Source: Mycobacterium sp. HUMS_12744610
Lineage (GTDB): Bacteria; Actinomycetota; Actinomycetes; Mycobacteriales; Mycobacteriaceae
Length of the DNA: 64,000 bases
NCBI RefSeq assembly: GCF_041206865.1
Contig: NZ_JBGEDP010000001.1
Span: forward strand, 1,426,001 to 1,490,000
Reading direction: 5' to 3'
Shown: positions 17,912-28,582 of the stretch, piece by piece
How positions within the stretch are numbered: the first letter of the stretch is position 1
Layout of the letters: each line of letters begins with the position of its first letter
Program-made: the position numbers and the translations under genes
Notes under the pieces: generated by a model
What the model saw: the letters and a program-made list of their open reading frames with translations, nothing else
The model's database searches: none
What the model was told of the DNA's origin: nothing

Positions 17912-19855
17912 ATGTCCGGCTCGTTGGACGATCTAGTGACCGCGGCCGCTGCAGAGCTGATGGCAGCCGTCGCGGGTAATGCCGCCGCCATCAGCGAGCG
18001 GGTACTCGCCAACCTGGTCGACCGCTTCGGCGTGGACTGGGGTTTTCTGCGCCACAACGACCACAACATCCATGCGACGGTGCTGATCGCCGAGTGGCCG
18101 CCGCGCCCCGACATCCCCGACCCCGACCCGCTCGGCGTGGTGCATTTCGCCGGCGCCGACTCCGTCTTCGCCAGGGCCGAGACCCTCAAGGAACCCGACG
18201 TATTGCGTCCCGAACCGGGAAACGCCGACTACCAGTCGAACATCGAGGAGGGAACCGGCGTACCCGCCGTCTCGCTCGCGTGCGTGCCGCTGCTGTCCGG
18301 GGACGTGACCACCGGAACGCTCGGCTTCGTCAAGTTCGGCGACCGCGAATGGCTGCCCGAGGAGCTGAACGCGCTGCAGGCGATCGCCGCGCTCTTCGCC
18401 CAGTTGCAGGCCCGCATCGTCGCCGAGGAGCAGGTCCGGTATCTGGCCGAACACGACGATCTCACCGGCCTGCTGAACCGGCGCACCCTGATCGCCCAGC
18501 TCGACGAGCGGCTTGCCGCGGGCAGGCCGGGGCCGGTCTCGATCCTGGTCCTCGACGTGGACCGGTTGAAGGTGGTCAACGACCACCTCGGCCAGATTCC
18601 GGGGAACCGGTTCATCATGGCCTTCGCCGACCTGCTGCGACAGGCGGTCGACGTTCCCGCCCTCATCGCCCGGTTCGGCGGCGACGAGTTCGTCGTCGTG
18701 CCGGCCGCGCCGATGACCGTGGACGCCGCCGCGGACTTCGCCCGGCAGCTGCAAAGTCGGGTTCACACGCAGGTCGTGATCGACGGCGAGATGCTGGCCC
18801 GCACGGTCAGCATCGGCGTCGCCGCGGGCACACCCGGGCACGACACCACCTCGGAGCTACTCTTCCGGGGCGATCAGGCCACCCGATCGGCCAAGGTGTC
18901 CGGCGGGGCCACCGTCGCCGCCTTCAGCCCCGAGATGGCCGCCCAGGAAGCCATCCGCAACGACATCGAACTGCGCCTGCAAGAGGCCATCGACAGCGAA
19001 AGCAGCGACCTGGTGCTGCATTATCTTCCGGAGTTCGACATGCGCACCGGCGAAGTCCTGGGCACCGAGGCGCTGGTTCGCTGGCAACACCCCACCCGGG
19101 GACTGCTGATGCCCGACTCGTTCATCGACGTCGTCGAATCGGTCAACCTGGCGGGCAAGCTCGGCCGCCGCGTCATGCGGTTGGCGTGCGCGCAGTTCGG
19201 GGACTGGCAGGCGCACGGCGTCGGGCAGGGCACCGTGTTGCGCGTCAACGTCTCTCCGGTGCAACTCGTCGCGGACGGCATCGTGGAGAGGGTTGCCGCG
19301 ACCATCGAGGCGTTCGGGCTCGAACCGGGCGCGGTCTGCCTGGAGATCACCGAAAGCGTCGTGGTGGCCGACATCGATGCCACGCGCAAGACGCTGACCG
19401 GACTCAAGGACATCGGGGTGCAGATCGCCATCGACGACTTCGGCACGGGTTACAGCGCCCTGGGATACCTGAAGTCGCTCCCGGTCGACGTGCTCAAGGT
19501 CGACCGCAGTTTCGTTCGCGATCTCGGCCGCAACCCGCACGACCTGGCGATCGTGCAGTCGATCGTGACGCTGGCGAACGCCTTCGGGCTCGAGGTGGTG
19601 GCCGAGGGCGTCGAGACCGTCAGCGCGGCCAAAGCGCTGCTCGCCATCGGATGCAACCGCGCGCAGGGCTTTTTGCTGTCCCGGCCCCTGGACAGCGCGG
19701 CGATGGAGTCGTTGTTCGCCAGGCGTTTCATACCGATGAACTTCTCCAGCGGGAACCTTCCGGTGTCCCAGGACTTCTCCGCGCCGAACGACCACGGATC
19801 CGGCGAGCCGCCCGCCCAGCGCCCCGAGCACATGGGGATCCAGTCGCTGCAGTAG
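17912..19855 (+). CDS. dcpA: GAF-GGDEF-EAL cyclic-di-GMP synthase/phosphodiesterase
   Basis: 647 residues: GAF domain (about 20-165), GGDEF (about 175-330) with intact active site RFGGDEFVVV, and EAL (about 350-600) with EALVRWQHP, NVSPVQL, EITESVV and IDDFGTGYS intact. Both catalytic halves therefore look able to work: two GTP to cyclic-di-GMP, and cleavage to pGpG. It corresponds to Rv1354c of M. tuberculosis and DcpA of M. smegmatis, and it sits 25 nt after the moeY-like gene as in M. tuberculosis, supporting a conserved pair. ATG 17912 follows AGGTGG closely. A strong hairpin follows the stop. Confidence 0.92.
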   Translation: MSGSLDDLVTAAAAELMAAVAGNAAAISERVLANLVDRFGVDWGFLRHNDHNIHATVLIAEWPPRPDIPDPDPLGVVHFAGADSVFARAETLKEPDVLRPEPGNADYQSNIEEGTGVPAVSLACVPLLSGDVTTGTLGFVKFGDREWLPEELNALQAIAALFAQLQARIVAEEQVRYLAEHDDLTGLLNRRTLIAQLDERLAAGRPGPVSILVLDVDRLKVVNDHLGQIPGNRFIMAFADLLRQAVDVPALIARFGGDEFVVVPAAPMTVDAAADFARQLQSRVHTQVVIDGEMLARTVSIGVAAGTPGHDTTSELLFRGDQATRSAKVSGGATVAAFSPEMAAQEAIRNDIELRLQEAIDSESSDLVLHYLPEFDMRTGEVLGTEALVRWQHPTRGLLMPDSFIDVVESVNLAGKLGRRVMRLACAQFGDWQAHGVGQGTVLRVNVSPVQLVADGIVERVAATIEAFGLEPGAVCLEITESVVVADIDATRKTLTGLKDIGVQIAIDDFGTGYSALGYLKSLPVDVLKVDRSFVRDLGRNPHDLAIVQSIVTLANAFGLEVVAEGVETVSAAKALLAIGCNRAQGFLLSRPLDSAAMESLFARRFIPMNFSSGNLPVSQDFSAPNDHGSGEPPAQRPEHMGIQSLQ

Positions 19856-19867
19856 GTCACCAAAGTC

Positions 19868-19899
19868 CGCCCGCTCGGCTCATCTCGGCCGAGCGGGCG
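19868..19899. terminator. Bidirectional hairpin terminator
   Basis: A perfect 12-bp stem (CGCCCGCTCGGC pairing with GCCGAGCGGGCG) with an 8-nt loop lies between the convergent cyclic-di-GMP gene and the GNAT-like gene. No long T-run follows on either side, as usual in mycobacteria. Confidence 0.7.
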
Positions 19900-19923
19900 C
19901 GAGCCTCCGGTGGATCGCGACGG

Positions 19924-20673
19924 TCACGCCATGCCGACGAGAGGCGCTTCGGTGCCGGACTGGCGGTAGAACGACTGCGTCAATTGCTGCGTTTCCATGA
20001 GGATTTTCGCAACCTGTTCCGGTTCCGCGTAGTTGACGAAATCGCGACGATTCCACCACATCATCTTGGTCTGATAACGCTCGTCGGGATAAGGCGTGGC
20101 GGGAATGCTCGCGACCACGCCGCCGGAGGAGCGCCACCGGTTCAGCACGTATGCGGCCGCCGTAGCCATGCAGAATTGGACATCGAGCAGAGCCATCATG
20201 TGAAAGCCACTGCGGGCCAGTGCGGCGGTGAGACAGCGATCGTGATTCAGTTCGTCGGCCACCCACGCCGACTTCATTTCCAGAACACCGAAAGGCACCC
20301 GGTCAGTGATCATGCTACGGACGGCCTGTTCTCCCGGCTGCCCCGCCCATTCGACCGCCGCGTGCGAGTCGTCGGCCGATCGCAACGGCCCGATGGCCCG
20401 CACGCCCGCCACCATCCGCCCGCCGGTGTCGACCACCCCCAGGTACATGACGGTGTCGGAGCCGCTGAGCAGCGCCTCGACGTCCAGAGCGCACTCCACG
20501 CCGTGCTTGCGGTAGCTGCGGTGGGCACCGTCCGCGTACTCGTCCCAGAGGTCGCGGTCCGTCGACGGTTGCGAAAGCACCAGCGTGCAATCGATGTCCG
20601 GGTCACGCCAGCTCAGGCTGTGCCGGAGGTGGAATCCGTCGACGTGTGGGGCGTTCAGCGAGATTACGGTCAT
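19924..20673 (-). CDS. Unknown protein with possible GNAT/N-acyl-amino-acid-synthase-like fold
   Basis: 249 residues. The start ATG 20673 is set by a textbook AAGGAGG 6 nt upstream; the frame remains open to 20826 but that start has no ribosome site. The segment MYLGVVDTGGRMVAGVRAIG and the later ARSGFHMMALLDVQF and ERYQTKMMWWNRR recall GNAT-fold acyltransferases of the autoinducer-synthase/FeeM type, but I see no certain signature. It is convergent to the cyclic-di-GMP gene. It might be the counterpart of Rv1356c, next to moeY in M. tuberculosis; this was not verified. Confidence 0.55.
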   Translation of the reverse strand: MTVISLNAPHVDGFHLRHSLSWRDPDIDCTLVLSQPSTDRDLWDEYADGAHRSYRKHGVECALDVEALLSGSDTVMYLGVVDTGGRMVAGVRAIGPLRSADDSHAAVEWAGQPGEQAVRSMITDRVPFGVLEMKSAWVADELNHDRCLTAALARSGFHMMALLDVQFCMATAAAYVLNRWRSSGGVVASIPATPYPDERYQTKMMWWNRRDFVNYAEPEQVAKILMETQQLTQSFYRQSGTEAPLVGMA

Positions 20674-22727
<2,054 letters not shown>

Positions 22728-22775
22728 GCGCCCGGAATGCCCGGACGAAACGGACTTTCGTGGTAGGAACACCGC

Positions 22776-23471
22776 ATGCGGTCGTTCCGGATCGGCAGGG
22801 CGGCGGTTCCCGCGCTCACCCTGCTGGCGACCGCGTGCGCCACGTCGCCGGCGCCAGGCCCGTCGGCCACGTCGCCGCCCCCCGCGGTGCCCGGCGCCAC
22901 CATCAACCCCGCCCACATCAAGCGGATCGTGCGCGACTTTCCGCCCGGCTACGAGGTGACCGGCGGCATTGCGAGTGACGCCGCACCCGACTTGACGTGG
23001 GGCCTGACGGCGAACGCGGCTGACATCCGGGCCAGGCCCGCGCGCTGCGCCGCGCTCGCCGACCCCGGCACGGGGCGGGGCCGGTCCGCCCAGGGCGTGT
23101 CCGGTTCGGGTCCGGGGGGCATCGTCGACGCCGTCGTGGTGACGCTGCCCGGGCCGGTGGGCCCCGCCGCCGATCTCGTCGCGGCCTGCGGTCAGTGGAC
23201 TATGAGCGCCGCCCACACCACGGCCGGCGTGCACCTCACCGCGGCCCCGCACGTCGACGGGGCGCAAACCCTCGGAATGGTGGCCGACCTCAAGTCCTCC
23301 GTCGAGTCGGGAACTCAGATCGATTCGCGGGCATACACTTTCATCGCCTATCTGGGCGAGTGCTATGCGTTCACGACTCTGGTCACCGATCCCGGCTCGG
23401 CGCTTCCGGCGCTGCCACCGCAGTTCGCCGCCGACCTGCTCGTCACCACGGTGTCCACGCTGCGCGGCTGA
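22776..23471 (+). CDS. Putative lipoprotein, DUF5642-like (Rv0999 position)
   Basis: 231 residues. A signal peptide ends at LLATAC, an acceptable lipobox with Cys near residue 21, followed by a Pro/Ser/Thr linker. The mature part has the motif APHVDGAQTLG, shared with the next gene, and two further cysteines around VAACGQW and YLGECYAF. It is probably a cell-envelope lipoprotein of unknown function. ATG 22776 follows the Pat gene by 48 nt. It occupies the place of Rv0999. Confidence 0.75.
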   Translation: MRSFRIGRAAVPALTLLATACATSPAPGPSATSPPPAVPGATINPAHIKRIVRDFPPGYEVTGGIASDAAPDLTWGLTANAADIRARPARCAALADPGTGRGRSAQGVSGSGPGGIVDAVVVTLPGPVGPAADLVAACGQWTMSAAHTTAGVHLTAAPHVDGAQTLGMVADLKSSVESGTQIDSRAYTFIAYLGECYAFTTLVTDPGSALPALPPQFAADLLVTTVSTLRG

Positions 23472-23498
23472 GCGGCGGCCTTGGGTAGATTGACCACG

Positions 23499-24152
23499 AT
23501 GTTGAAGCTGTGGGCCGCGGCCGCGTGTGTGTGCGTGCTTGCCGGCTGCTCATCGGGTACGGACGCCTCGATGAAGGCCGACATCGGCAAGGTTTCCGCC
23601 GTCAAGTCGAGTTTCGGGCCCGACTTCACCGTCAACGACACCAGCGAGAGGGGGATCGATCCGCTGCTGCTGGAGTCGCGCAAGTTACCGGCGGGGCTGC
23701 GCTTCGATCCCGCCAACTGCGCGAAAGTGGCCGTCGGCCCGGACATGCCGCCGGACCTGAAGGGCAATATGGCCGCCGTCTCGGCCGAGGGCAAGGGCAA
23801 CCGGTTCGTCGTGATCGCCGTGGAGACCTCGGCGCCGGTGCCGCTCGCCGAGCCGGGCAAGGACTGCGCCAAGGTGGCGTTCTCCGGGCCCCAGCTGCGG
23901 GGCGGCATCGAGGTGGTCGACGCGCCGCACATCGACGGGGTGCACACCCTGGGCACCCACCGCGTCCTGCAGGCGGTGGTCGCCGGGGCGGCTCGCACCG
24001 GCGAGCTCTACGACTATTCGGCCCAGTTCGGGGACTACCAGGTGATCGTCATCGCCAACCCGCTGGTCATCCCCGACCAGCCGGTGGCCCCGGTCGACAC
24101 CGATCGCGCCCGCGACCTGCTCGTCAAGGCGGTGGCCGCGGTCCGCAGTTGA
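23499..24152 (+). CDS. Putative lipoprotein, DUF5642-like (paralogue of preceding gene)
   Basis: 217 residues with a clear lipobox VLAGC after a short hydrophobic signal. It shares APHIDGVHTLG and the general layout with the previous gene, so the two are tandem paralogues. Function unknown. ATG 23499 is preferred; an in-frame TTG at 23481 would lengthen the signal by six residues. The stop is 5 nt from the end of the convergent AlkB-like gene. Confidence 0.78.
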   Translation: MLKLWAAAACVCVLAGCSSGTDASMKADIGKVSAVKSSFGPDFTVNDTSERGIDPLLLESRKLPAGLRFDPANCAKVAVGPDMPPDLKGNMAAVSAEGKGNRFVVIAVETSAPVPLAEPGKDCAKVAFSGPQLRGGIEVVDAPHIDGVHTLGTHRVLQAVVAGAARTGELYDYSAQFGDYQVIVIANPLVIPDQPVAPVDTDRARDLLVKAVAAVRS

Positions 24153-24157
24153 GCCGG

Positions 24158-24775
24158 TCAGCGGACGTCGCGGGGCCGGAACTGGATGCTGATTCGGGGA
24201 CCCGCGGGCAACGAAGTCTTGGGCACCGCGTGTTCCCAGGTGCGCTGGCATGACCCGCCCATCACCAGCAAATCGCCGTGCGCCTGCGGCAGCCGCAACG
24301 ACGGGCCCTGGGGACCTGAGCCGCGGCGCCGCATCGCGAAGGTGCGGGTGGCGCCCAGACTGACGATCGCCACCATGGTGTCCTCGGCGCTGCTGCGCCC
24401 GATCGTGTCACCGTGCCAGGCCACGCTGTCGGAGCCGTCGCGGTAGTAGCACAGTCCCACCGTGGTGAACGGCTCGCCGAGTTCGCCGGCGTAGATGTCG
24501 TTGAGCCGCCGCCGTAGCCTCCCCAGCACGGGGTGCGGGGGATCCTCAATGGTCAGGTCGTGAAAGCTCACCAGCCGCGGCACGTCGACCACCCGGTCGT
24601 ACATCTGGCGGCGTTCGGCCCGCCACGGCACGGTGCTCAGCAGGGCGTCGAACAGGCCGGCCTCGTCGGGCGAGTCGCCCGCCAGCCAGCCGGCGCGGAT
24701 TTCGACGAAGGCGCCGTCGCCGAGGTGGCGGCGCTCGGTGTGCTCGAAAAGCGAGCCCTGAACCGCGATCCCCAC
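24158..24775 (-). CDS. AlkB-like 2-oxoglutarate/Fe(II) dioxygenase (Rv1000c-like)
   Basis: 205 residues. The double-stranded beta-helix iron site is visible: WHGDT (HxD near residue 120) and the distal His in WEHAVPKT, followed by RISIQFRPR with the 2-oxoglutarate-binding arginines. The family removes alkyl groups from DNA or RNA bases oxidatively. It is convergent to the lipoprotein pair and divergent from arcA, the same arrangement as Rv1000c-Rv1001. The start ATG 24775 lacks a strong ribosome site. Confidence 0.85.
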   Translation of the reverse strand: MGIAVQGSLFEHTERRHLGDGAFVEIRAGWLAGDSPDEAGLFDALLSTVPWRAERRQMYDRVVDVPRLVSFHDLTIEDPPHPVLGRLRRRLNDIYAGELGEPFTTVGLCYYRDGSDSVAWHGDTIGRSSAEDTMVAIVSLGATRTFAMRRRGSGPQGPSLRLPQAHGDLLVMGGSCQRTWEHAVPKTSLPAGPRISIQFRPRDVR

Positions 24776-24860
24776 GCCGCCCAGTTTATCGCACGCACGT
24801 TCGAACAGGTGGCGGCGCGGCGGATGTGTGGCCGGATCGCAGCGCCGCTACGGTTGGTCT

Positions 24861-26072
24861 GTGGGCGTTGTTGAGTTGGGCACCGATTCCGAGGTCGGCA
24901 CGCTACGGGTGGCCATCCTGCACCGCCCGGGCGCCGAACTGGGCAGGCTCAGCCCGCGCAACGTCGACCAGTTGCTGTTCGACGGGCTGCCGTGGGTGGC
25001 GCGCGCGCAGGAGGAACACGACCAGTTCGCCGAACTGCTGCGGAACCGCGGTGTGGAGGTGCTGCTGATGTCGGACCTGCTGACCGAGGCGCTCAACCAC
25101 AGCGGGGCCGCCCGGATGCAGGGCGTGGCCGCCGCGGTCGACGCGCGCCGGTTGGGAGTTCCGCTGGCGCAAGAGCTTTCGGCCCACCTGCGCAGCCTCG
25201 AACCGGGCAAGCTGGCCCACGTGCTGATGGCCGGGATGACGTTCAGCGAGCTGCCGCCGGACACCCGCACCGACGTGTCGCTGGTGCTGCGCATGCACCA
25301 GGGGTCCGACTTCGTCATCGACCCACTGCCCAACCTGTTGTTCACCCGCGACTCGTCGATCTGGATCGGGCCGCGGGTGGTCATCCCGACCCTGGCGCTG
25401 CAGGCGCGCGTGCGCGAGGCCTCGTTGACCGACCTCATCTACGCGCACCACCCACGCTTCACCGGGGTGCGGCGGGCCTACGAGTCGCGCACCGCGCCCG
25501 TCGAGGGCGGTGACGTCTTGTTGCTCGCCCCCGGCGTGCTCGCGGTCGGAGTCGGTGAACGCACCTCCCCGGCCGGCGCGGAAGCGTTGGCGCGCAGCCT
25601 TTTCGACGACGACCTGGCGACCACCGTGCTGGCGGTGCCGATCGTGCAGCGGCGCGCGCAGATGCACCTGGACACCGTGTGCACGATGGTCGACACCGAC
25701 ACCGTGGTGATGTACGCCAACATCGTCGACTCGCTCTCGGCGTTCACCATCCAGCGCACACCCGACGGGGTGACCATCAGCGACGAGGCGCCGTTCCTGG
25801 AGGCCGCGGCCAAGGCGATGGGCATCGACAAGCTGCGGGTCATCGACACCGGCCTGGATCCCGTCGTCGCCGAACGCGAACAGTGGGACGACGGCAACAA
25901 CACCCTGGCGCTGGCGCCCGGGGTCGTCGTCGCCTACGAGCGCAACGTCCAGACCAACACCCGTCTGCAGGACGCCGGCATCGAGGTGCTGACCATCGCG
26001 GGCTCCGAGCTGGGCACCGGCCGCGGCGGCCCCCGCTGCATGTCCTGTCCCGTCGCCCGCAATCCCGTCTAG
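24861..26072 (+). CDS. arcA: Arginine deiminase
   Basis: 403 residues, usual length. Motifs of the guanidine-modifying superfamily are in order: [29 protein letters not shown] with the catalytic His, and [11 protein letters not shown] with the nucleophilic Cys at the C-terminus. It converts arginine to citrulline and ammonia. No carbamoyltransferase or carbamate kinase is next to it, so it stands alone, as in M. tuberculosis (Rv1001). GTG 24861 is chosen by comparison with that protein; the frame is open further upstream but not protein-like. Confidence 0.93.
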   Translation: MGVVELGTDSEVGTLRVAILHRPGAELGRLSPRNVDQLLFDGLPWVARAQEEHDQFAELLRNRGVEVLLMSDLLTEALNHSGAARMQGVAAAVDARRLGVPLAQELSAHLRSLEPGKLAHVLMAGMTFSELPPDTRTDVSLVLRMHQGSDFVIDPLPNLLFTRDSSIWIGPRVVIPTLALQARVREASLTDLIYAHHPRFTGVRRAYESRTAPVEGGDVLLLAPGVLAVGVGERTSPAGAEALARSLFDDDLATTVLAVPIVQRRAQMHLDTVCTMVDTDTVVMYANIVDSLSAFTIQRTPDGVTISDEAPFLEAAAKAMGIDKLRVIDTGLDPVVAEREQWDDGNNTLALAPGVVVAYERNVQTNTRLQDAGIEVLTIAGSELGTGRGGPRCMSCPVARNPV

Positions 26073-26086
26073 GCTGCCGGCGCCGA

Positions 26087-26137
26087 GATTGCCGCCACGG
26101 TTGTGGGCCGGCCCGGATCACGGCCCCCACGGCAATC
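26087..26137. terminator. Nested hairpin between convergent arcA and pmt
   Basis: GATTGCCG (26087-26094) pairs with CGGCAATC (26130-26137), and an inner TGGGCCG/CGGCCC stem lies within. The location between two convergent stops suggests a two-way terminator. No T-run. Confidence 0.5.
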
Positions 26138-26158
26138 GCGGCGCGAACGATCGCGCAC

Positions 26159-27715
26159 TCACCGCCAGCTGGGCAGCCAGATCTCCATGTTCCAAGTCTG
26201 CTGCGAGATGGGCAGCCCGGTGAGCACCGGGAACAGCCAGGCGAAGTTGGTGGCCACCACGGCCACGTAGCAACTCACCAGGATCAGCCCGAGCGTGCGG
26301 CGTTCCCGGCCCTGCCCAGGGGCATAGAGAATGTCGCCGCAGATCAGTGCGATCGCCATCACCAGAAACGGCGCCATCGTCGCCGCGTAGAAGAAGTACA
26401 TCTGCCGGTCGATGTCGGCGAACCACGGCAGCCACCCCGCGCAATAACCGGTCAGAACTGCCGCGTAACGCCAGTCCCGGCGCACGACCGTGCGCCACGT
26501 CGCATAGACCAGTACCGGTACCGCCAGCCACCACATGGCGGGCGTGCCGACGAGCATCTCGGCTTTGACGCACGACTGCGCCCCGCAGCCGGGCACGTTC
26601 TGCTGGTCGATGGCGTAGAGCACGGGCCGCAACGACATCGGCCAGCTCCACGGCTTGGACTCCCACGGGTGGTGGTTGCCGGCGGCGTTCGTCAGGCCCG
26701 CATGGAACTGGAACGCCTTGGCGGTGTAGTACCACAGCGAGCGAACGGCGTCGGGTAGCGGCACCACCGAGTGGGGGCCGATTCCCTGACCCACCTCGTG
26801 CCGGTCGATCGCGGTTTCCGAGGCGAACCACGGTGCGTAGCTGGCCAGGTAGACGGCGATCGGGATCAGCCCCAGCGCGTAGCCGGTGGGCACCACGTCG
26901 CGGCGCACCGTCCCCAGCCAGGGCCGCGTGACCTGATATTGACGCCGTGCGGCCACGTCGAACGCCAACGACATCGCGCCGAAGAACACGACGAAGTACA
27001 GACCGGACCACTTCGTCCCGCATGCCAACCCGAGCAACACCCCGGCGCCGAAGCGCCACCAGCGCACCCCGAGCCGCGGACCCCACTCGGTCTCGGCGTT
27101 GCGGCCCTCCAGCAGCGCGACGTGCATCCGCCGGCGCACCTCGTCGCGGTCGACGACGAGCGCGCCGAAAGCCGCCACCACGAAGAAGGTGAGGATCCCG
27201 TCGAGCAGCGCGGTCCGCGCGGTGACGAAGCTGACGCCGTCGCAGATGAGCAGCAACCCGGCGACGCCACCGACCAGCGTCGAGCGGCTGATCCGCCGCA
27301 CGATGCGCGTCACCAGCGCGATCAGCACCACCCCCAGCAGCGCGCCGCTGAACCGCCAGCCCACGCCGTCGTAGCCGAAGATCGCCTCGCCCAGCGCGAT
27401 CACCTGCTTGCCGACGGGGGGATGGACCACCAGGCCGAAGCCGGGGTTGTCCTCCACCCCGTTGTTGTGCAGCATCTGCCAGGCCTGCGGCGCATAGTGC
27501 TTCTCGTCGAAGACGGGCGTGCCGGCGTCGGTCGGCGAGCCCAGGTTCACGAACCGGCTTACCGTCGCCAGCAGCGTGATGACGCCCGTCGCGACCCAGC
27601 CGCGGACGCGGTCGGTCGGCCCGAAGTCCGCGAGCGGGACCAGCCGTCCCGGGCTGACGACGGGCACGACACGCCCCCGGTCGGCGAGGGAGGATTCGCG
27701 GGGCGGGGCGGTCAT
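26159..27715 (-). CDS. pmt: Protein O-mannosyltransferase
   Basis: 518 residues with many membrane helices. The N-terminal extracytoplasmic loop after helix 1 has the acidic pair in FDEKHYAPQAW, typical of family 39 glycosyltransferases, and HPPVGKQVIALGE follows. The enzyme transfers mannose from polyprenyl-phosphomannose to Ser/Thr of secreted proteins during Sec export. It matches Rv1002c in place and length. The start ATG 27715 fits the family; the open frame continues to 28006 but that part is antisense shadow of rsmI. It is divergent from rsmI with only 25 nt between the starts. Confidence 0.92.
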   Translation of the reverse strand: MTAPPRESSLADRGRVVPVVSPGRLVPLADFGPTDRVRGWVATGVITLLATVSRFVNLGSPTDAGTPVFDEKHYAPQAWQMLHNNGVEDNPGFGLVVHPPVGKQVIALGEAIFGYDGVGWRFSGALLGVVLIALVTRIVRRISRSTLVGGVAGLLLICDGVSFVTARTALLDGILTFFVVAAFGALVVDRDEVRRRMHVALLEGRNAETEWGPRLGVRWWRFGAGVLLGLACGTKWSGLYFVVFFGAMSLAFDVAARRQYQVTRPWLGTVRRDVVPTGYALGLIPIAVYLASYAPWFASETAIDRHEVGQGIGPHSVVPLPDAVRSLWYYTAKAFQFHAGLTNAAGNHHPWESKPWSWPMSLRPVLYAIDQQNVPGCGAQSCVKAEMLVGTPAMWWLAVPVLVYATWRTVVRRDWRYAAVLTGYCAGWLPWFADIDRQMYFFYAATMAPFLVMAIALICGDILYAPGQGRERRTLGLILVSCYVAVVATNFAWLFPVLTGLPISQQTWNMEIWLPSWR

Positions 27716-27740
27716 CGGTGTCGATCGTAGGCTGTGGGGC

Positions 27741-28577
27741 ATGACCCACGGTCGGCTGTTGCTCGGCGCGACCCCGTTGGGGCAGCCCTCGGATGCGTCG
27801 CCACGGCTGACCGACGCCCTGGCGCGCGCCGACGTGGTGGCCGCCGAGGACACCCGCCGGGTCCGGAAGTTGGCCCGGGCGCTCGAGGTGCGCATCGCGG
27901 GCCGGGTGATCAGCCTGTTCGACCAGGTCGAGGCCGAGCGGGTGCCCGCCCTGGTCGACGAGGTGAAGTCAGGCGCGACCGTGCTGGTGGTCAGCGACGC
28001 GGGCATGCCGGTGATCAGCGATCCCGGCTACCGGCTGGTCGTGGCGTGCGTCGAGGCGGGCCTGCCGGTGACGTGTCTGCCCGGGCCGTCGGCGGTGACC
28101 ACCGCGCTGGCCGTCTCCGGTCTGCCTTCGGACCGGTTCTGCTTCGAGGGATTCCCGCCACGCAAGGCCTCGGCGCGTCGGACCTGGCTGGCGTCGCTGG
28201 CCGACGAGCCCCGCACATGCGTGTTCTTCGAGTCGCCGCGCAGGCTGGCCGCGTGCCTGCGCGACGCGGTCGAGGAACTCGGCGGCGCCCGCTCGGCGGC
28301 GGTGTGCCGAGAGTTGACCAAGGTGCACGAGGAAGTGGTGCGCGGGCCGCTCGAGGAGTTGGCGGCCTGGGCGGCCGACGGTGTACTCGGCGAGATCACC
28401 GTCGTGCTGGCCGGCGCCATCCCCCGCGCCGACCTGCCGGCGCTGGTGACGCGGGTGGAAGAACTCGTCGCGGACGGTGTTCGCGTCAAAGACGCCTGCG
28501 GCGAGGTGGCGGCGGCGCACCCGGGGGTGCGCTCACGCCAGCTCTATGACGCGCTGCTGCGGTCCCGGAACGGCTGA
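27741..28577 (+). CDS. rsmI: 16S rRNA (cytidine-1402-2'-O)-methyltransferase
   Basis: 278 residues of the tetrapyrrole-methylase fold. GATPLGQPSDASPRL is the glycine/proline start, AEDTRRVRKLA the next block, and VSDAGMPVISDPG and LPGPSAVTTALAVSGLP are the SAM-binding segments. The enzyme methylates the ribose of C1402 in the decoding centre. ATG 27741 is close to the divergent pmt start, and no ribosome site is obvious, so a very short or absent leader is possible. The stop lies 5 nt from the convergent gene. Confidence 0.94.
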   Translation: MTHGRLLLGATPLGQPSDASPRLTDALARADVVAAEDTRRVRKLARALEVRIAGRVISLFDQVEAERVPALVDEVKSGATVLVVSDAGMPVISDPGYRLVVACVEAGLPVTCLPGPSAVTTALAVSGLPSDRFCFEGFPPRKASARRTWLASLADEPRTCVFFESPRRLAACLRDAVEELGGARSAAVCRELTKVHEEVVRGPLEELAAWAADGVLGEITVVLAGAIPRADLPALVTRVEELVADGVRVKDACGEVAAAHPGVRSRQLYDALLRSRNG

Positions 28578-28582
28578 GCCGG

